Shown here in pieces: positions 52,963 through 62,399 of a stretch of 64,000 nucleotides of DNA (position 1 is the stretch's first letter; each line of letters opens with the position of its first letter). The position numbers and the translations under genes are program-made. The notes beneath the pieces were generated by a model. That model searched no databases and was not told the origin of the DNA. It saw nothing but the letters and a program-made list of their open reading frames with translations. The DNA is from Deltaproteobacteria bacterium (GTDB lineage Bacteria > Desulfobacterota > Syntrophorhabdia > Syntrophorhabdales > JANXAF01): positions 1-64,000 of the forward strand of contig JAOADT010000010.1 of the NCBI GenBank assembly GCA_026417175.1, read 5' to 3'.

Positions 52963-53628
52963 TTACGTTTTTTTGAAGGATAAATCACGTGCTTGTTTCG
53001 AGTACATGTGTGCTCGTCTTAAGGGTTCTGGAGTTCTATAATTTCCGGTGCATTTAAGCACGATATCGAGCGAACAATAAAGGTCTATCATATAGCCGGG
53101 CGAGACAAAAAGGGGTCTAGTATTATCTTTGGTTCTTAGCACTAAGCCCACTTTTTTTTCTTCTAAATAAAGGTAAGTAAATGATCCTCTATTTTTGCTG
53201 GGAGAGTTATATTTGCCAATAAGACAAGACTTTGCGCATCCTATAGAGGATATACCAGCTGCTATTCCGACATGTGTAGCGATTCCACATGATTTTGGAT
53301 GGGCTATCCCGTGACCGTCAATAATAAGCACATCTGGTTTGACCTTAAGATGGTTTATTGCTGAAAGCAAAGCCTTTCCTTCTCGAAAACTTAAAAAACC
53401 GGGAATGTATGGAAACTCCAAACCGATCTTTGAAATACTGTCCTCAATATGGATGAGTTCTGGAAATTTAAAGACCGAGGCGCACGCATAAACATAGTCG
53501 GGAGAGTACGAAGCATCTAAGCCGCATACGTAACTAATTTTTTTTACCGGGGTATGAAGACTGACGATTTTAGTCAAAAAGCCTTGAATTTCTTTAGCTT
53601 CTTCGAGATTTTTTGCCCAAAGATCCAC
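52963..53628 (-). CDS. nfi: Endonuclease V
   Basis: Cleaves DNA or RNA near deoxyinosine/inosine. Seen: CGLDASYSPDYVYAC with the first catalytic Asp, FPYIPGFLSFREG with the YIPG strand-separating wedge and catalytic Glu, LIIDGHGIAHP with the second Asp and His, and a C-terminal PEPLRRAH. The start is uncertain: GTG at 53628 fits the length of family members (221 aa) but has no good ribosome site. A TTG at 53739 would overlap the divergent gene by 71 bp. Confidence 0.88.
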   Translation of the reverse strand: MDLWAKNLEEAKEIQGFLTKIVSLHTPVKKISYVCGLDASYSPDYVYACASVFKFPELIHIEDSISKIGLEFPYIPGFLSFREGKALLSAINHLKVKPDVLIIDGHGIAHPKSCGIATHVGIAAGISSIGCAKSCLIGKYNSPSKNRGSFTYLYLEEKKVGLVLRTKDNTRPLFVSPGYMIDLYCSLDIVLKCTGNYRTPEPLRRAHMYSKQARDLSFKKT

Positions 53629-53634
53629 TGGGAT

Positions 53635-53644
53635 ATTATATAAT
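53635..53644. promoter_or_regulatory. Overlapping TATAAT elements, both strands
   Basis: ATTATATAAT contains TATAAT on the forward strand (53639-53644) and on the reverse strand (53635-53640), between the divergent endonuclease V gene and the gene at 53669. The -35 boxes are poor on both sides. Confidence 0.4.
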
Positions 53645-53668
53645 AAATAAGCAGACAGGGAGGAAAAA

Positions 53669-54265
53669 ATGGAACTGGGGAAAATAGAGAAGCCGTCAGT
53701 TGAGAAATTCTCAGAAAAAAAGAAATTGTACTGCGTCAATCACATTTTTTTCCAAGGAAAGGACGATGAATTTAAGAGCATGGTAGATAGATACTGGACA
53801 GAAATAGATGAGCACCTTCGAAAACTTGAGATTGCAGGAAAGATAAAGAAAATATTTGTTGAAGGCCTACTTTATGAAGATGAAGAAAGTATCTCTTCTA
53901 TCAAAGACATAAATGAAAATCTCTATAGTCTTATCAAGAAGAGGGTAGATGAAGGCGGCCAGATTGTTCCTATAGAAGAGGAAGGGACTTTCTCTGCTTT
54001 TTTAGATCTGAGAAATTGCCTATTTATAGTACGAAACAGAGAGGTTTACGAGAAATTATACGTGTATTTCAGAGAAGTAGCCGAGAAAAGATTCGAAGCC
54101 ATAAAGAAGGCCATATTAGAAGCCCTAAAAGAGGGGGAATCTGCTCTTCTAGTTATGGATGAAAATTTACGGGCTACGATCGAGTTTCCCGATGAGATCG
54201 AAATATTTTTAGTTGTACCTCCCTCGTACGATGAGATATTGAAGTACTTAAGGACCAAGAGATAA
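53669..54265 (+). CDS. Hypothetical protein, unknown family
   Basis: 198 aa, not recognised. The first part (20-100) has EKKKLYCVNHIFFQGKD, and an IFVEGLLYEDEE stretch around 64-75. The second half is mostly helical (EVAEKRFEAIKKAILEALKEGE) and ends with a short beta-like region. No signal peptide, membrane segment or metal motif. Good RBS (GGGAGGA) 6 bases before the ATG. It lies 4 bp ahead of a QueG-like gene, and divergent from endonuclease V. Composition is like its neighbours. Confidence 0.75.
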   Translation: MELGKIEKPSVEKFSEKKKLYCVNHIFFQGKDDEFKSMVDRYWTEIDEHLRKLEIAGKIKKIFVEGLLYEDEESISSIKDINENLYSLIKKRVDEGGQIVPIEEEGTFSAFLDLRNCLFIVRNREVYEKLYVYFREVAEKRFEAIKKAILEALKEGESALLVMDENLRATIEFPDEIEIFLVVPPSYDEILKYLRTKR

Positions 54266-54269
54266 GAGG

Positions 54270-54959
54270 ATGCCTTTTGACGAGGAAAGACTAAAAATTT
54301 TTCTTCAAACACTGGATGTAGACCTTTTCGGTTTTGCTTGTATGGATGACTACGATAGTAAGTTAGTTGGTATTGAAAATGAGATAAAACTGAGTCTACC
54401 CTACGCCATCTCAATAGGCATAAGGCTTTCAAAAGGGGTTTTGGCAACGGTCAAAGACGGACCAAATCTTCTATATTATCATCATTACAGGCAAGTAAAT
54501 ATGAGTCTCGATTCAATTGCAACAAAAATTGCTCGCAAGCTTGAGCAAGAAGGTTTTATGGCATGCGCTTTTCCGGCCTCTCAAATTGTTGACTGGAAAA
54601 AACAATGCGGTCATATATCGCATAAAAAAGTTGCAAGTCTTGCAGGGTTAGGATGGATTGGAAGGAATAACCTTCTTGTTAACGAAAGATATGGATCACA
54701 GGTGAGATATACCACGATTCTTACCAACATGCCACTTAGCAGGAACACAGTAAAAAATTTTGGTTGCAAAGAGTGTACCGCGTGTTTAAGTGTATGCCCC
54801 TCTGGAGCTATAAGGATGGATCCAAAGGATTTCGACCACATAGGCTGTTACAACAAGATAACGGAAATGAAAAACAAGCGAAACATAGGTCAGCATATCT
54901 GCGGAATTTGTGTAGAAGCTTGCAGAGGAGAACCTCAGTCTACTCTGACAGGAACGTAA
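54270..54959 (+). CDS. QueG-like 4Fe-4S oxidoreductase
   Basis: 229 aa with similarity to epoxyqueuosine reductase (QueG): conserved GLGWIGRNNLLVN, and the Fe-S motifs C-x2-C-x2-C-x3-C (CKECTACLSVCPSGAI) and a second set in ICGICVEACRG, enough for two 4Fe-4S clusters. It is much shorter than full QueG (about 350-380), lacking the HEAT-repeat C-terminus, so the tRNA function is doubtful. A general ferredoxin-like reductase of that superfamily is the safe reading. It overlaps hisHF tail-to-tail by 25 bp. Confidence 0.75.
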   Translation: MPFDEERLKIFLQTLDVDLFGFACMDDYDSKLVGIENEIKLSLPYAISIGIRLSKGVLATVKDGPNLLYYHHYRQVNMSLDSIATKIARKLEQEGFMACAFPASQIVDWKKQCGHISHKKVASLAGLGWIGRNNLLVNERYGSQVRYTTILTNMPLSRNTVKNFGCKECTACLSVCPSGAIRMDPKDFDHIGCYNKITEMKNKRNIGQHICGICVEACRGEPQSTLTGT

Positions 54960-56509
54960 GAACGCAAAAATTCTTTCACTTCTTTTATAGAGAGCTCATT
55001 TCTGTGAAATATACCAGCACCAAGTGCAGCCTGAGCCTTGGTATTTAAAAAAACTTCAAGGAAATGTTCGGATTTCCCGGCTCCACTTGAAGCAATAACC
55101 GGGATGGAGACAGCCTGAGAGACGGCATTTATCAGTTCTATATCAAAACCCATTTTTGTCCCGTCTCTGTCTATAGAATTTAAAAGGATCTCACCGCAAC
55201 CAAGCTTTTCAACAATCTCTGCTAATGTAATAGCATCTATATCGGAAACCTCCCTACCACCTTTAACAGTACATATAAAGTAACAGTATCTTTCCCCATT
55301 TGGACCGGGAATATCTGTCTCTATCACTTTATGTTTAGTTGACTTTGGAGACTGGACATATACCCTTTTTGGATCTATGGAAACAACGACTGCTTGACTG
55401 CCGTAAACCCTTGATATCTCTTCAATCGAACTTTTGCCAGAGGCTCCAAATCTGATAAGGTCCTGGGCTATATATACCGCATCGGATCCGATTGAAACCT
55501 TGTCAGCACCAGACCTGAAATACTCTGATGCAACCTCGAGTGCAGAGTAATAATTGCCTTTATCGTCTGTGTACGCTCTTATACCACCTCCAATCGCTAA
55601 AGGCACAAAGACATTCTGGGAAGTATCTTTGAGAAGTTTTAGCATGGGCATATCCAAAAGAGGATAATTTCTGAAACCGGTTATGTTTAAAAATACCACT
55701 TCGTCCGCGCCATCTTCAAAATACTTTTCCGCCATTTCCACAGGGTTCCCCAGGTTTCTCACTTTTTTTGTTTCTTTATCTCTAACATCGTACTTATCAC
55801 CCTTTGTAACCACAATCTGTCCTTTATCATCGGTTCTCACATCGAGACAGACAAGGATCCTCTTGGAAAGGGCAGTTTTTTGCGGACAGAGTCTTGGTAG
55901 CGATTTTTGAGAAGATTTTAAGAAATTGTTTAGAACCTTCAATCCTATTTTTCCACTTTTCTCAGGATGAAATTGCGTGCCTATTATATTACCTTCTTCC
56001 ACGGAACTCACAAACTCTTCCCCGTAATCAGTAGTTGTAAGTACTATGTTAGGATCAGCAGGTTCCACAACATAAGAATGCACAAAGTAGAACCTTTCGT
56101 GTCCTTCAAGGCCGTGAAAGAGAGAAGAAGGCTTATGAACTTTAATCCCATTCCATCCAATGTGAGGTACACTTAGCGATGTTCTCAATCTCCTTACCTT
56201 TCCTTTGAATACTCCTAAACCACTTATACCGGGCGCCTCCTCACTTTCTTCAAAAAGAACCTGAAGTCCAAGGCAAATCCCGAGAAAAGGTCTATTAGAT
56301 TTCAAGTATTCAATCAGTGGTTCTATAAAGCTTTTCTTACGTAGACTATCCATTATTTCTCCAAAAGCTCCTACCCCTGGAAATACGAGCCTATCAGCTG
56401 AGATTATGTCATTTGGACTCTGGACGAACTTAACCTTGAAACCGAGTTTATATATAGCGTTCACAACGCTTCTTATATTTCCCGCGCCGTAATCAAGAAC
56501 TGTTACCAT
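54935..56509 (-). CDS. hisHF: Bifunctional imidazole glycerol phosphate synthase, fused HisH-HisF (HIS7-like)
   Basis: Makes imidazoleglycerol phosphate and AICAR from PRFAR, coupling glutamine hydrolysis to cyclisation. Residues 1-200 are the HisH glutaminase, with triad C79 (GICLGLQ), H181 and E183 (TQFHPEKSG). Residues 213-524 are HisF, with catalytic D223 (CLDVR) and D379 (VSIDPKR). The HisF part is about 310 residues rather than the bacterial 250, with extra loops (for example KGDKYDVRD, GPNGERYCYF and FLNTKAQAALGAG) that I recall from yeast HIS7. One unbroken frame, adjacent to a YifB/ComM gene. Confidence 0.93.
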   Translation of the reverse strand: MVTVLDYGAGNIRSVVNAIYKLGFKVKFVQSPNDIISADRLVFPGVGAFGEIMDSLRKKSFIEPLIEYLKSNRPFLGICLGLQVLFEESEEAPGISGLGVFKGKVRRLRTSLSVPHIGWNGIKVHKPSSLFHGLEGHERFYFVHSYVVEPADPNIVLTTTDYGEEFVSSVEEGNIIGTQFHPEKSGKIGLKVLNNFLKSSQKSLPRLCPQKTALSKRILVCLDVRTDDKGQIVVTKGDKYDVRDKETKKVRNLGNPVEMAEKYFEDGADEVVFLNITGFRNYPLLDMPMLKLLKDTSQNVFVPLAIGGGIRAYTDDKGNYYSALEVASEYFRSGADKVSIGSDAVYIAQDLIRFGASGKSSIEEISRVYGSQAVVVSIDPKRVYVQSPKSTKHKVIETDIPGPNGERYCYFICTVKGGREVSDIDAITLAEIVEKLGCGEILLNSIDRDGTKMGFDIELINAVSQAVSIPVIASSGAGKSEHFLEVFLNTKAQAALGAGIFHRNELSIKEVKEFLRSYVPVRVD

Positions 56510-56516
56510 CCTTTTT

Positions 56517-58049
56517 CTACAAGATTAATCTTTTATCAAGCACTCTATACTGGAGCGCCTCTGCCACATGCTGTTCCTCTATTTTCTCTTTTCCGTCCAT
56601 ATCGGCTATGGTCCTGGATAACTTCAATATTCTATGATACGCTCTGGGAGAAAGTCCGAATTTTTCGCAAGCCTTTTCGAGAAAAGTTTCAGCCTCGTGA
56701 TTCATTGCGCAGTACTTCTTGATATACCGGGGAGGAATTCTAGAATTGAAAAGAAACTTTTTTCCTCTGTATCTCTCTTCCTGCATTTTCCTTGCAAGTA
56801 TGACCTTTTCTTTCAAAATTTCAGACGATTCTTCCTCTTTTGTGCTTGAAAGCTCAGAGACACTTACGGGTGGAACTTCAATATGAATGTCTATTCTATC
56901 GAGAAGAGGTCCAGAGATTCTAGCTCTATACTTCCTTATCATCGAAGGATTGCAAGTACATGCGTGTCTCGCATCACCAAAATACCCACAAGGACAAGGA
57001 TTCATTGCACAAACTAAAATAAATCGTGCGGGATATGTGATAGTTTGGGTCACTCTCGATACAGTGATAAACCCGTCCTCTATGGGTTGTCTTAATGCAT
57101 CTAACACGTTTCTTTTAAATTCGGGAAACTCATCAAGGAATAAAACCCCATTGTGAGCCAGTGAGACCTCGCCGGGTCTAGGAATATGGCCTCCGCCAAC
57201 AAGTCCAGCATCTGAAATGGTGTGGTGCGGAGCTCTAAAAGGTCTTTCGGTGATTAATCCATCTTCAGGGGTTAGAAGTCCCGCAACGCTATGGATCTTT
57301 GTTGTTTCTATCGCTTCTTCATAAGAAAGAGGTGGAAGTATAGTGGGAAGCCTTCTTGCGAGCATTGTCTTTCCCGAACCCGGTGGCCCGATCATAAGTA
57401 TGTTGTGAGCACCACTTGCAACTATTTGAAGTGCCCTTTTGGCATGTGAGTGGCCCTTGATATCAGAAAAGTTAATAGAATCATCCTTTTCCTTCGATAC
57501 TAGGAATGAACCGTCTCTTTTAAACTCTTCCAACCCCTTTTCGTTTCTCAAAAAGTGAACTATATCGAGAAGATGCTTTGCACCGTAAACCCGAATACCA
57601 TCAACGATTCCAGCCTCTCTTACATTTTCTGAAGGACAGATTATACTCTGGATCCCTTCTTTTTTTGCCAAAAGGGCCATGGATAATACACCCCTTACCC
57701 CTTTTATATGGCCATCGAGAGAAAGCTCTCCAGTTATTAGAAGGTCTTTGAAAAGATGCGTCGGTATTAAACGAGAAGACGCAAGTATACCCACTGCAAT
57801 GGGAAGATCAAAAGAAGCCCCCTCTTTTTTCAAATCAGCAGGTGCAAGGTTTATGGTAATTCTATCTGTCGGAAATTCAAAGCCGCTATTCTTTATAGCC
57901 GATCTAACCCTTTCTTTACTCTCTTTCACTGAGGCTTCGGGCAACCCCACAATGTTAAATGCAGGCAACCCATAACTTATATCCACTTCTACGTCAACCC
58001 TCGTTGCTTCTATTCCCAAGAGCGCAGCAGTTTGTACTTTCGAAATCAT
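56517..58049 (-). CDS. YifB/ComM family Mg-chelatase-like AAA+ ATPase
   Basis: 510 aa. N-terminal Lon-like/ChlI N-terminal domain ([30 protein letters not shown]), then an AAA+ core with Walker A [21 protein letters not shown] Walker B and [10 protein letters not shown], and a C-terminal Mg_chelatase_C domain. Homologous to ComM, which drives branch migration in natural transformation, but YifB proteins are widespread and the role here is not shown. Overlaps the guanylyltransferase gene by 4 bp. Confidence 0.9.
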   Translation of the reverse strand: [510 protein letters not shown]

Positions 58050-59104
58050 TGAGAAAAGAAGTATTTTGCGATTTCCCTAACACTTTGGGCGTACTCTTCT
58101 GAACAAACAAGTACACCCTGTTTTGTTGCCACCACAATGACATTTTTAAGTCCTGCCACTCCTAAGTTTACCCCTTCGCTTAATATAAAAGAACCCCTGA
58201 CGTCTATGAGGCACGAGTTTCCAAGACAAACATTTGAATTTTCGTCTTTCTGCATCAGTCTGAAAAGAGAAGACCATGTGCCCACATCATCCCAGATAAA
58301 TTCGCCTTTTATCATTACAACGGAGTCTGATTTTTCCATTACCCCATAATCTATTGATGTTTTAATTAACATCTTGTAATTGCTTGAGAAAGCTTTTAAA
58401 TCCCCAGTCTTTCTATAGCTCAGACATTTTCTTAATCCGTCAAGTAAGGATGGGAGATGTTTTTCCAATTCTTCTAGGATTACGCTCGTTTTCCAAACAA
58501 ACATGCCAGAGTTCCAGTAATAATCGCCAGATTCAACGTATTCTTTCGCTTTATCCAATGAAGGCTTCTCAATGAACTGGTCTACTGAAAATAAAGAAGG
58601 GTTTTCATCTGAGAGTTTAGCTTTCACCTTTATGTATCCGTAGCCAGTTTCCGGCCTTGTAGGCGGAATACCTATTGTTACTAGACAATCCCTCTTCTTA
58701 GCAACTTCTAAAGCCCTATAAACGGCATTTATGAAAAGATCTTCCTTTCCTATATAATGGTCGGCGGGGAGAACAACCATGATGCTATTTCTGTTCGTTT
58801 CATTAAGAAGAAGGGCTGCATAACCGATGCACGCAGCTGTATCCCTTCCTTCAGGTTCAGAAAATATAAACTCTTCTCTTAATCCAGGAATAGCCTGTAA
58901 CAAAGGATTTACATGTTTCTCACCAATTACGAAGAATATTCTGTTCTCTGGGAGAATTTTTTTTGCCCTCTGATATGTAAGTTCGATCAAGGATTTTCCA
59001 TTTATGAGTTTTATGAAAGGTTTTGGCAGTGTAGGAGAGCTTAAGGGCCAGAATCTTTCACCCTTTCCTCCTGCCATTATGACTATGTATGCATTCTCTG
59101 TCAT
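58046..59104 (-). CDS. Mannose-1-phosphate guanylyltransferase
   Basis: Makes GDP-mannose from GTP and mannose-1-phosphate, feeding surface glycans. Seen: IVIMAGGKGERFWPLSSPTLPKPF, the pyrophosphorylase signature, VVLPADHYI, YGYIK and FIEKPSLDKAKEYVES in the sugar-binding part. At 352 aa it lacks the C-terminal isomerase domain of ManC/AlgA, so it is the monofunctional type. Overlaps the Sir2 gene by 4 bp and the YifB gene by 4 bp. Confidence 0.9.
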   Translation of the reverse strand: MTENAYIVIMAGGKGERFWPLSSPTLPKPFIKLINGKSLIELTYQRAKKILPENRIFFVIGEKHVNPLLQAIPGLREEFIFSEPEGRDTAACIGYAALLLNETNRNSIMVVLPADHYIGKEDLFINAVYRALEVAKKRDCLVTIGIPPTRPETGYGYIKVKAKLSDENPSLFSVDQFIEKPSLDKAKEYVESGDYYWNSGMFVWKTSVILEELEKHLPSLLDGLRKCLSYRKTGDLKAFSSNYKMLIKTSIDYGVMEKSDSVVMIKGEFIWDDVGTWSSLFRLMQKDENSNVCLGNSCLIDVRGSFILSEGVNLGVAGLKNVIVVATKQGVLVCSEEYAQSVREIAKYFFSQ

Positions 59105-59838
59105 CTTAGCATTTTAACGATCTCTGGAAGGAAAGATGAGGCGCTTCCTGCGAAGAAATAATCGGTTATGGAATTAGTGAATGGGGTCCTTTCCACGTTG
59201 AACTCGACTATGATTGCTCCGTGCGATTTCGATATGTAAGGTATTTCAGCCGCCGGATAAACTACACCTGAGGTCCCTATTATAAACATGACATTACAAT
59301 TTTTTGCTTCCTCATTTGCTCTTATCATGGCTTCTATAGGGATATTCTCACCGAAAAATACAACGTCAGGCTTTAGTGCCCTTTGACATGTTTCACATCT
59401 TGGGTAAGGGAAAATGCTTAAAACGTCTTTAGTGAAAGGGGTTTTACCGCGACAAAGAGGACATACAAGCCATCTGTGATTTCCGTGATATTCTATCACG
59501 TTTTTGTTACCTGCTAAGTGATGGAGACCATCAACGTTCTGAGTTATAACTGCTCTTAAGTACCCCATTTTTTCAAGCTCGCTTAGGGCCTCATGGGCAG
59601 CGGATGGCTTTGCTTCAAATATCACCTGAGCCATCTCTCTAAGCATCATCCAAACCTTTTCGGGATTCCTGTTAAAAGAACTTATATGTGCGTACTCATC
59701 AGGATCGTATCGCTCCCATAAGCCTTGTGCACCCCTAAATGTGGGAATACCACTTTCAACTGAAATACCTGCACCTGTAAAGGCGACGACATTTTTCTTT
59801 TCCTTAATTATTTCTGCAACTTTTTTTATGGTATCCAT
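59101..59838 (-). CDS. NAD-dependent protein deacylase, Sir2 family
   Basis: Removes acyl groups from lysines using NAD+. Seen: AFTGAGISVESGIPTFRG, ITQNVDGLHHLAG, the catalytic histidine in EYHGNHR, two zinc C-x2-C pairs (CPLCRGK and CETCQ), and VVFFGENIP. 245 aa, a bacterial CobB/sirtuin size. It follows the P1 peptidase gene by 16 bp and overlaps the guanylyltransferase gene by 4 bp. Confidence 0.93.
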   Translation of the reverse strand: MDTIKKVAEIIKEKKNVVAFTGAGISVESGIPTFRGAQGLWERYDPDEYAHISSFNRNPEKVWMMLREMAQVIFEAKPSAAHEALSELEKMGYLRAVITQNVDGLHHLAGNKNVIEYHGNHRWLVCPLCRGKTPFTKDVLSIFPYPRCETCQRALKPDVVFFGENIPIEAMIRANEEAKNCNVMFIIGTSGVVYPAAEIPYISKSHGAIIVEFNVERTPFTNSITDYFFAGSASSFLPEIVKMLR

Positions 59839-59854
59839 GATCCTCCCTAGAATT

Positions 59855-60832
59855 CTAGGAAACTTTAGAGCCTTTGAATATATCTTTGAAAGCGGGTATT
59901 ATTCCAAAACCATCTGCTTTTTTTACAGCTCTTTTAATCGCTTCAGCCACAACGAAAGCTGACACTATACCCACAAGATTTGTGTCTGCATCTATCTTTC
60001 CAGTAGAGAGGGCAAAAATAAGATCACCGTCAAATGTAGTATGAGCTGGACTTATGGTTTTCATAATGCCACCATGCGCCATTTGTGCAATTTTTGTCAT
60101 ATCCCTTTTGTTAAATCTTCCGTTTGTTGCTACAACCCCAAGTGTGGTATTCACCATCCCAAATTCTTTCTTTACATAACCTTCTTGCATGCACTTGAGA
60201 GTATCGGCGAATTCATAGCTTTCCTTACTTTTTCTAGCTCCGGCTATGATTTTACCTGTTACGTTATCAAGCACATCCCCAAAGGCATTTACGACACATA
60301 AGGCCCCGACTACCAGTCCATTGGGCATGAAAATGCTACTGGTACCAAGCCCCCCCTTCATGGCCCTTTCTATGTCAAAGAGTTTACCAACAGTTGCGCC
60401 GACACCTGCACCCACGCTTCCCTCGTTAACCTCATAAGATGCTGAGATACAAGCCTCATAGCCCATCTCTGCTGTCGGTTGAGCATAGGGATCACCAAAA
60501 GCTAGATCGAATATCACAGCAGTTGGCACGATTGGGATCTTTCTTACACCTACATCAAAGCCCAGCCCATTTTCTTCTAAGTAACGCATGACTCCCTGAG
60601 CTGCATCAAGGCCGAAAGAGCTTCCTCCGCAGAGAAGTATAGCATGAATCTTTTCTACTATGTGACTTACACTTAAGGCGTCCACCTGTCTTGTACCGGA
60701 TGCGCTTCCTCTTATGTCCATGCCACAGACAGCACCTTCTTCGCAGAGGATAACTGTACAACCCGTATATCCTCTATAATCCGAGGCATGACCAACTCTT
60801 ATGCCCGGAACATCTGTGATTGCATTTCTCAT
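59855..60832 (-). CDS. P1 family peptidase (DmpA/NylC-like N-terminal nucleophile hydrolase)
   Basis: 325 aa, matches peptidase family P1, whose members self-cleave and expose a Ser or Thr nucleophile. Seen: ITDVPGIRVGH at the start, GGSSFGLDAAQGVM, and the cleavage-site region KGGLGTSSI where the family usually reads G-S. The new N-terminus would be Thr or Ser depending on the exact scissile bond. Aminopeptidase or amidase substrate unknown. It follows purE by 7 bp. Confidence 0.85.
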   Translation of the reverse strand: MRNAITDVPGIRVGHASDYRGYTGCTVILCEEGAVCGMDIRGSASGTRQVDALSVSHIVEKIHAILLCGGSSFGLDAAQGVMRYLEENGLGFDVGVRKIPIVPTAVIFDLAFGDPYAQPTAEMGYEACISASYEVNEGSVGAGVGATVGKLFDIERAMKGGLGTSSIFMPNGLVVGALCVVNAFGDVLDNVTGKIIAGARKSKESYEFADTLKCMQEGYVKKEFGMVNTTLGVVATNGRFNKRDMTKIAQMAHGGIMKTISPAHTTFDGDLIFALSTGKIDADTNLVGIVSAFVVAEAIKRAVKKADGFGIIPAFKDIFKGSKVS

Positions 60833-60839
60833 TATTACT

Positions 60840-61301
60840 TTACTTCTTTCTCAAATCCTCTTTGAACTTTAACAATTTTTCGCCAATTTCTTGGTATTTA
60901 ATGGAGAGTATCTCACAGGCAAGAATAGCGGCATTCTTAACAGCATCAATGCCAACTGTGGCAACGGGAACACCACTTGGCATCTGGACTATCGAAAGTA
61001 AGGAGTCTAGACCTGATAATGCACCACCACTTAATGGTACCCCAATGACAGGAAGTGTCGTATGGGCAGCAATGACTCCAGGAAGATGTGCAGCCAGTCC
61101 AGCGGCTGCTATTATGACCTCAATCCCATTTTCTCTGGCAGTCTTGGCGTACTCTATAGTCTTTTCAGGATTTCTGTGGGCGGATGAAACATCGGCTATA
61201 AACTCTACACCCATTTCTTTTAAGAAATTGAAAGCGTCTTCAAGTTTTGGCAGATCATTTTTACTTCCAGTAAGTATGAGAACCTTCGCTTTTTTGTCCA
61301 T
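60840..61301 (-). CDS. purE: N5-carboxyaminoimidazole ribonucleotide mutase
   Basis: Purine synthesis, carboxyl transfer to give CAIR. Seen: [29 protein letters not shown] with the conserved [21 protein letters not shown], and VPLSGG. Start is ATG 61301 (153 aa), with GTGAAAAA just upstream; the frame is open to 61325. Which PurE class it belongs to (N5-CAIR mutase or AIR carboxylase) was not resolved; purK is not in the window. Confidence 0.92.
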   Translation of the reverse strand: MDKKAKVLILTGSKNDLPKLEDAFNFLKEMGVEFIADVSSAHRNPEKTIEYAKTARENGIEVIIAAAGLAAHLPGVIAAHTTLPVIGVPLSGGALSGLDSLLSIVQMPSGVPVATVGIDAVKNAAILACEILSIKYQEIGEKLLKFKEDLRKK

Positions 61302-61355
61302 TTTTTCACTAGTTATGATACACAAAGCGCGGTTCGTTTTGCAATAGAAATTTTT

Positions 61356-62399
61356 TTATTTTTCTTCTGTGAATCTGAATATCTCTATCACAGAAACGAA
61401 AAGTGCAACGACCAGAGGTCCCATTATAATGCCGATTAAACCAAAAAGACTTATTCCTCCAAGAATACTAAAGAAGACCAGGATAAGGGGCATTTTCACT
61501 TTTTCCCTTACAATGAGAGGTCTAACTATGTTATCGATCATACTTATAATTCCAATACCCAAAACAAAAAGAATGAGAGCCTTCATAAAAAGACCTTTGT
61601 AAATAAGGTAAAAAACCACAGGACCCCAAACTCCGAATGTCCCAACTATGGGTACAAAGGACGCAAAAAATATGGCAAATCCCAAAAGCGCAGCTCTTGG
61701 TATACCTAGCATGAAGAAGATAAAACCCCCGACGAGACTTTGGAGGATTGCTACCACAACTCCTCCATAAATGGTCGTCACTATGATATCTCTTATCTGC
61801 TTAAAGAGGATTGCCTTTTGTTCCTGTGAGAAGGGGAGGTATTTACCCACCTTTTCGATAAAATAGGGGCCATCCTTCAAGAAGAAATATACAGCTATTA
61901 GCATAAGAAAAAAGTCCATAAAAAAAGAAGGAATATGTTCTACTGTAACCTTTAACTTTTTCAGGATATTTCTCATAATCTCAGACAACGCATTAACAAC
62001 TATATCTTGAAATCTCTCCTGGCTTAGAGAAAGGCTGTCCATTATCTTTTCTACACTTCTTTGCAGCTTTGGGCTCGTAAGGAGGTTTTCGACAAACTCC
62101 ATTTTGCTTTCCCGTGAGACACCAAGAACATCATCGATTTCTCTTCCCACAGCGTAAGAAAAATAAGCGATGGGCCCTATTATCACCAAAAGAATGAGAA
62201 AAAGCGTCAAAAAGGAACAGAGTGGTCTCCACTTGAGATACTTTAGGATAAAAGCATATACTGGATAAAATACGATAGAAAAGACGATCGCCCAAGCAAT
62301 TGGGGATATAAAAGGTTTAAGAATAAGGTAAGTGGCATATCCTAGCGCAAAAATGAGAAAAAATAGGATGAGATAGTAGAACTTACTGGTTTTTTCCAT
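61356..62399 (-). CDS. AI-2E family transporter (YdiK/TqsA-like)
   Basis: 347 aa membrane protein of the AI-2E/PerM family, some of which move small molecules; substrate unknown. Seven to eight hydrophobic segments, with FIFFMLGIPRAALLGFAIFFASFVPIVG and the family's G-P-V-V-F-Y-L region. Its start overlaps the DUF948-like gene by 17 bp. purE follows after 54 bp. Confidence 0.86.
   Translation of the reverse strand: MEKTSKFYYLILFFLIFALGYATYLILKPFISPIAWAIVFSIVFYPVYAFILKYLKWRPLCSFLTLFLILLVIIGPIAYFSYAVGREIDDVLGVSRESKMEFVENLLTSPKLQRSVEKIMDSLSLSQERFQDIVVNALSEIMRNILKKLKVTVEHIPSFFMDFFLMLIAVYFFLKDGPYFIEKVGKYLPFSQEQKAILFKQIRDIIVTTIYGGVVVAILQSLVGGFIFFMLGIPRAALLGFAIFFASFVPIVGTFGVWGPVVFYLIYKGLFMKALILFVLGIGIISMIDNIVRPLIVREKVKMPLILVFFSILGGISLFGLIGIIMGPLVVALFVSVIEIFRFTEEK

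Noticed and set aside
53628-53739. TTG start at 53739 for endonuclease V
   Set aside because: It would add about 37 residues without family support and overlap the divergent gene, which has a good ribosome site.
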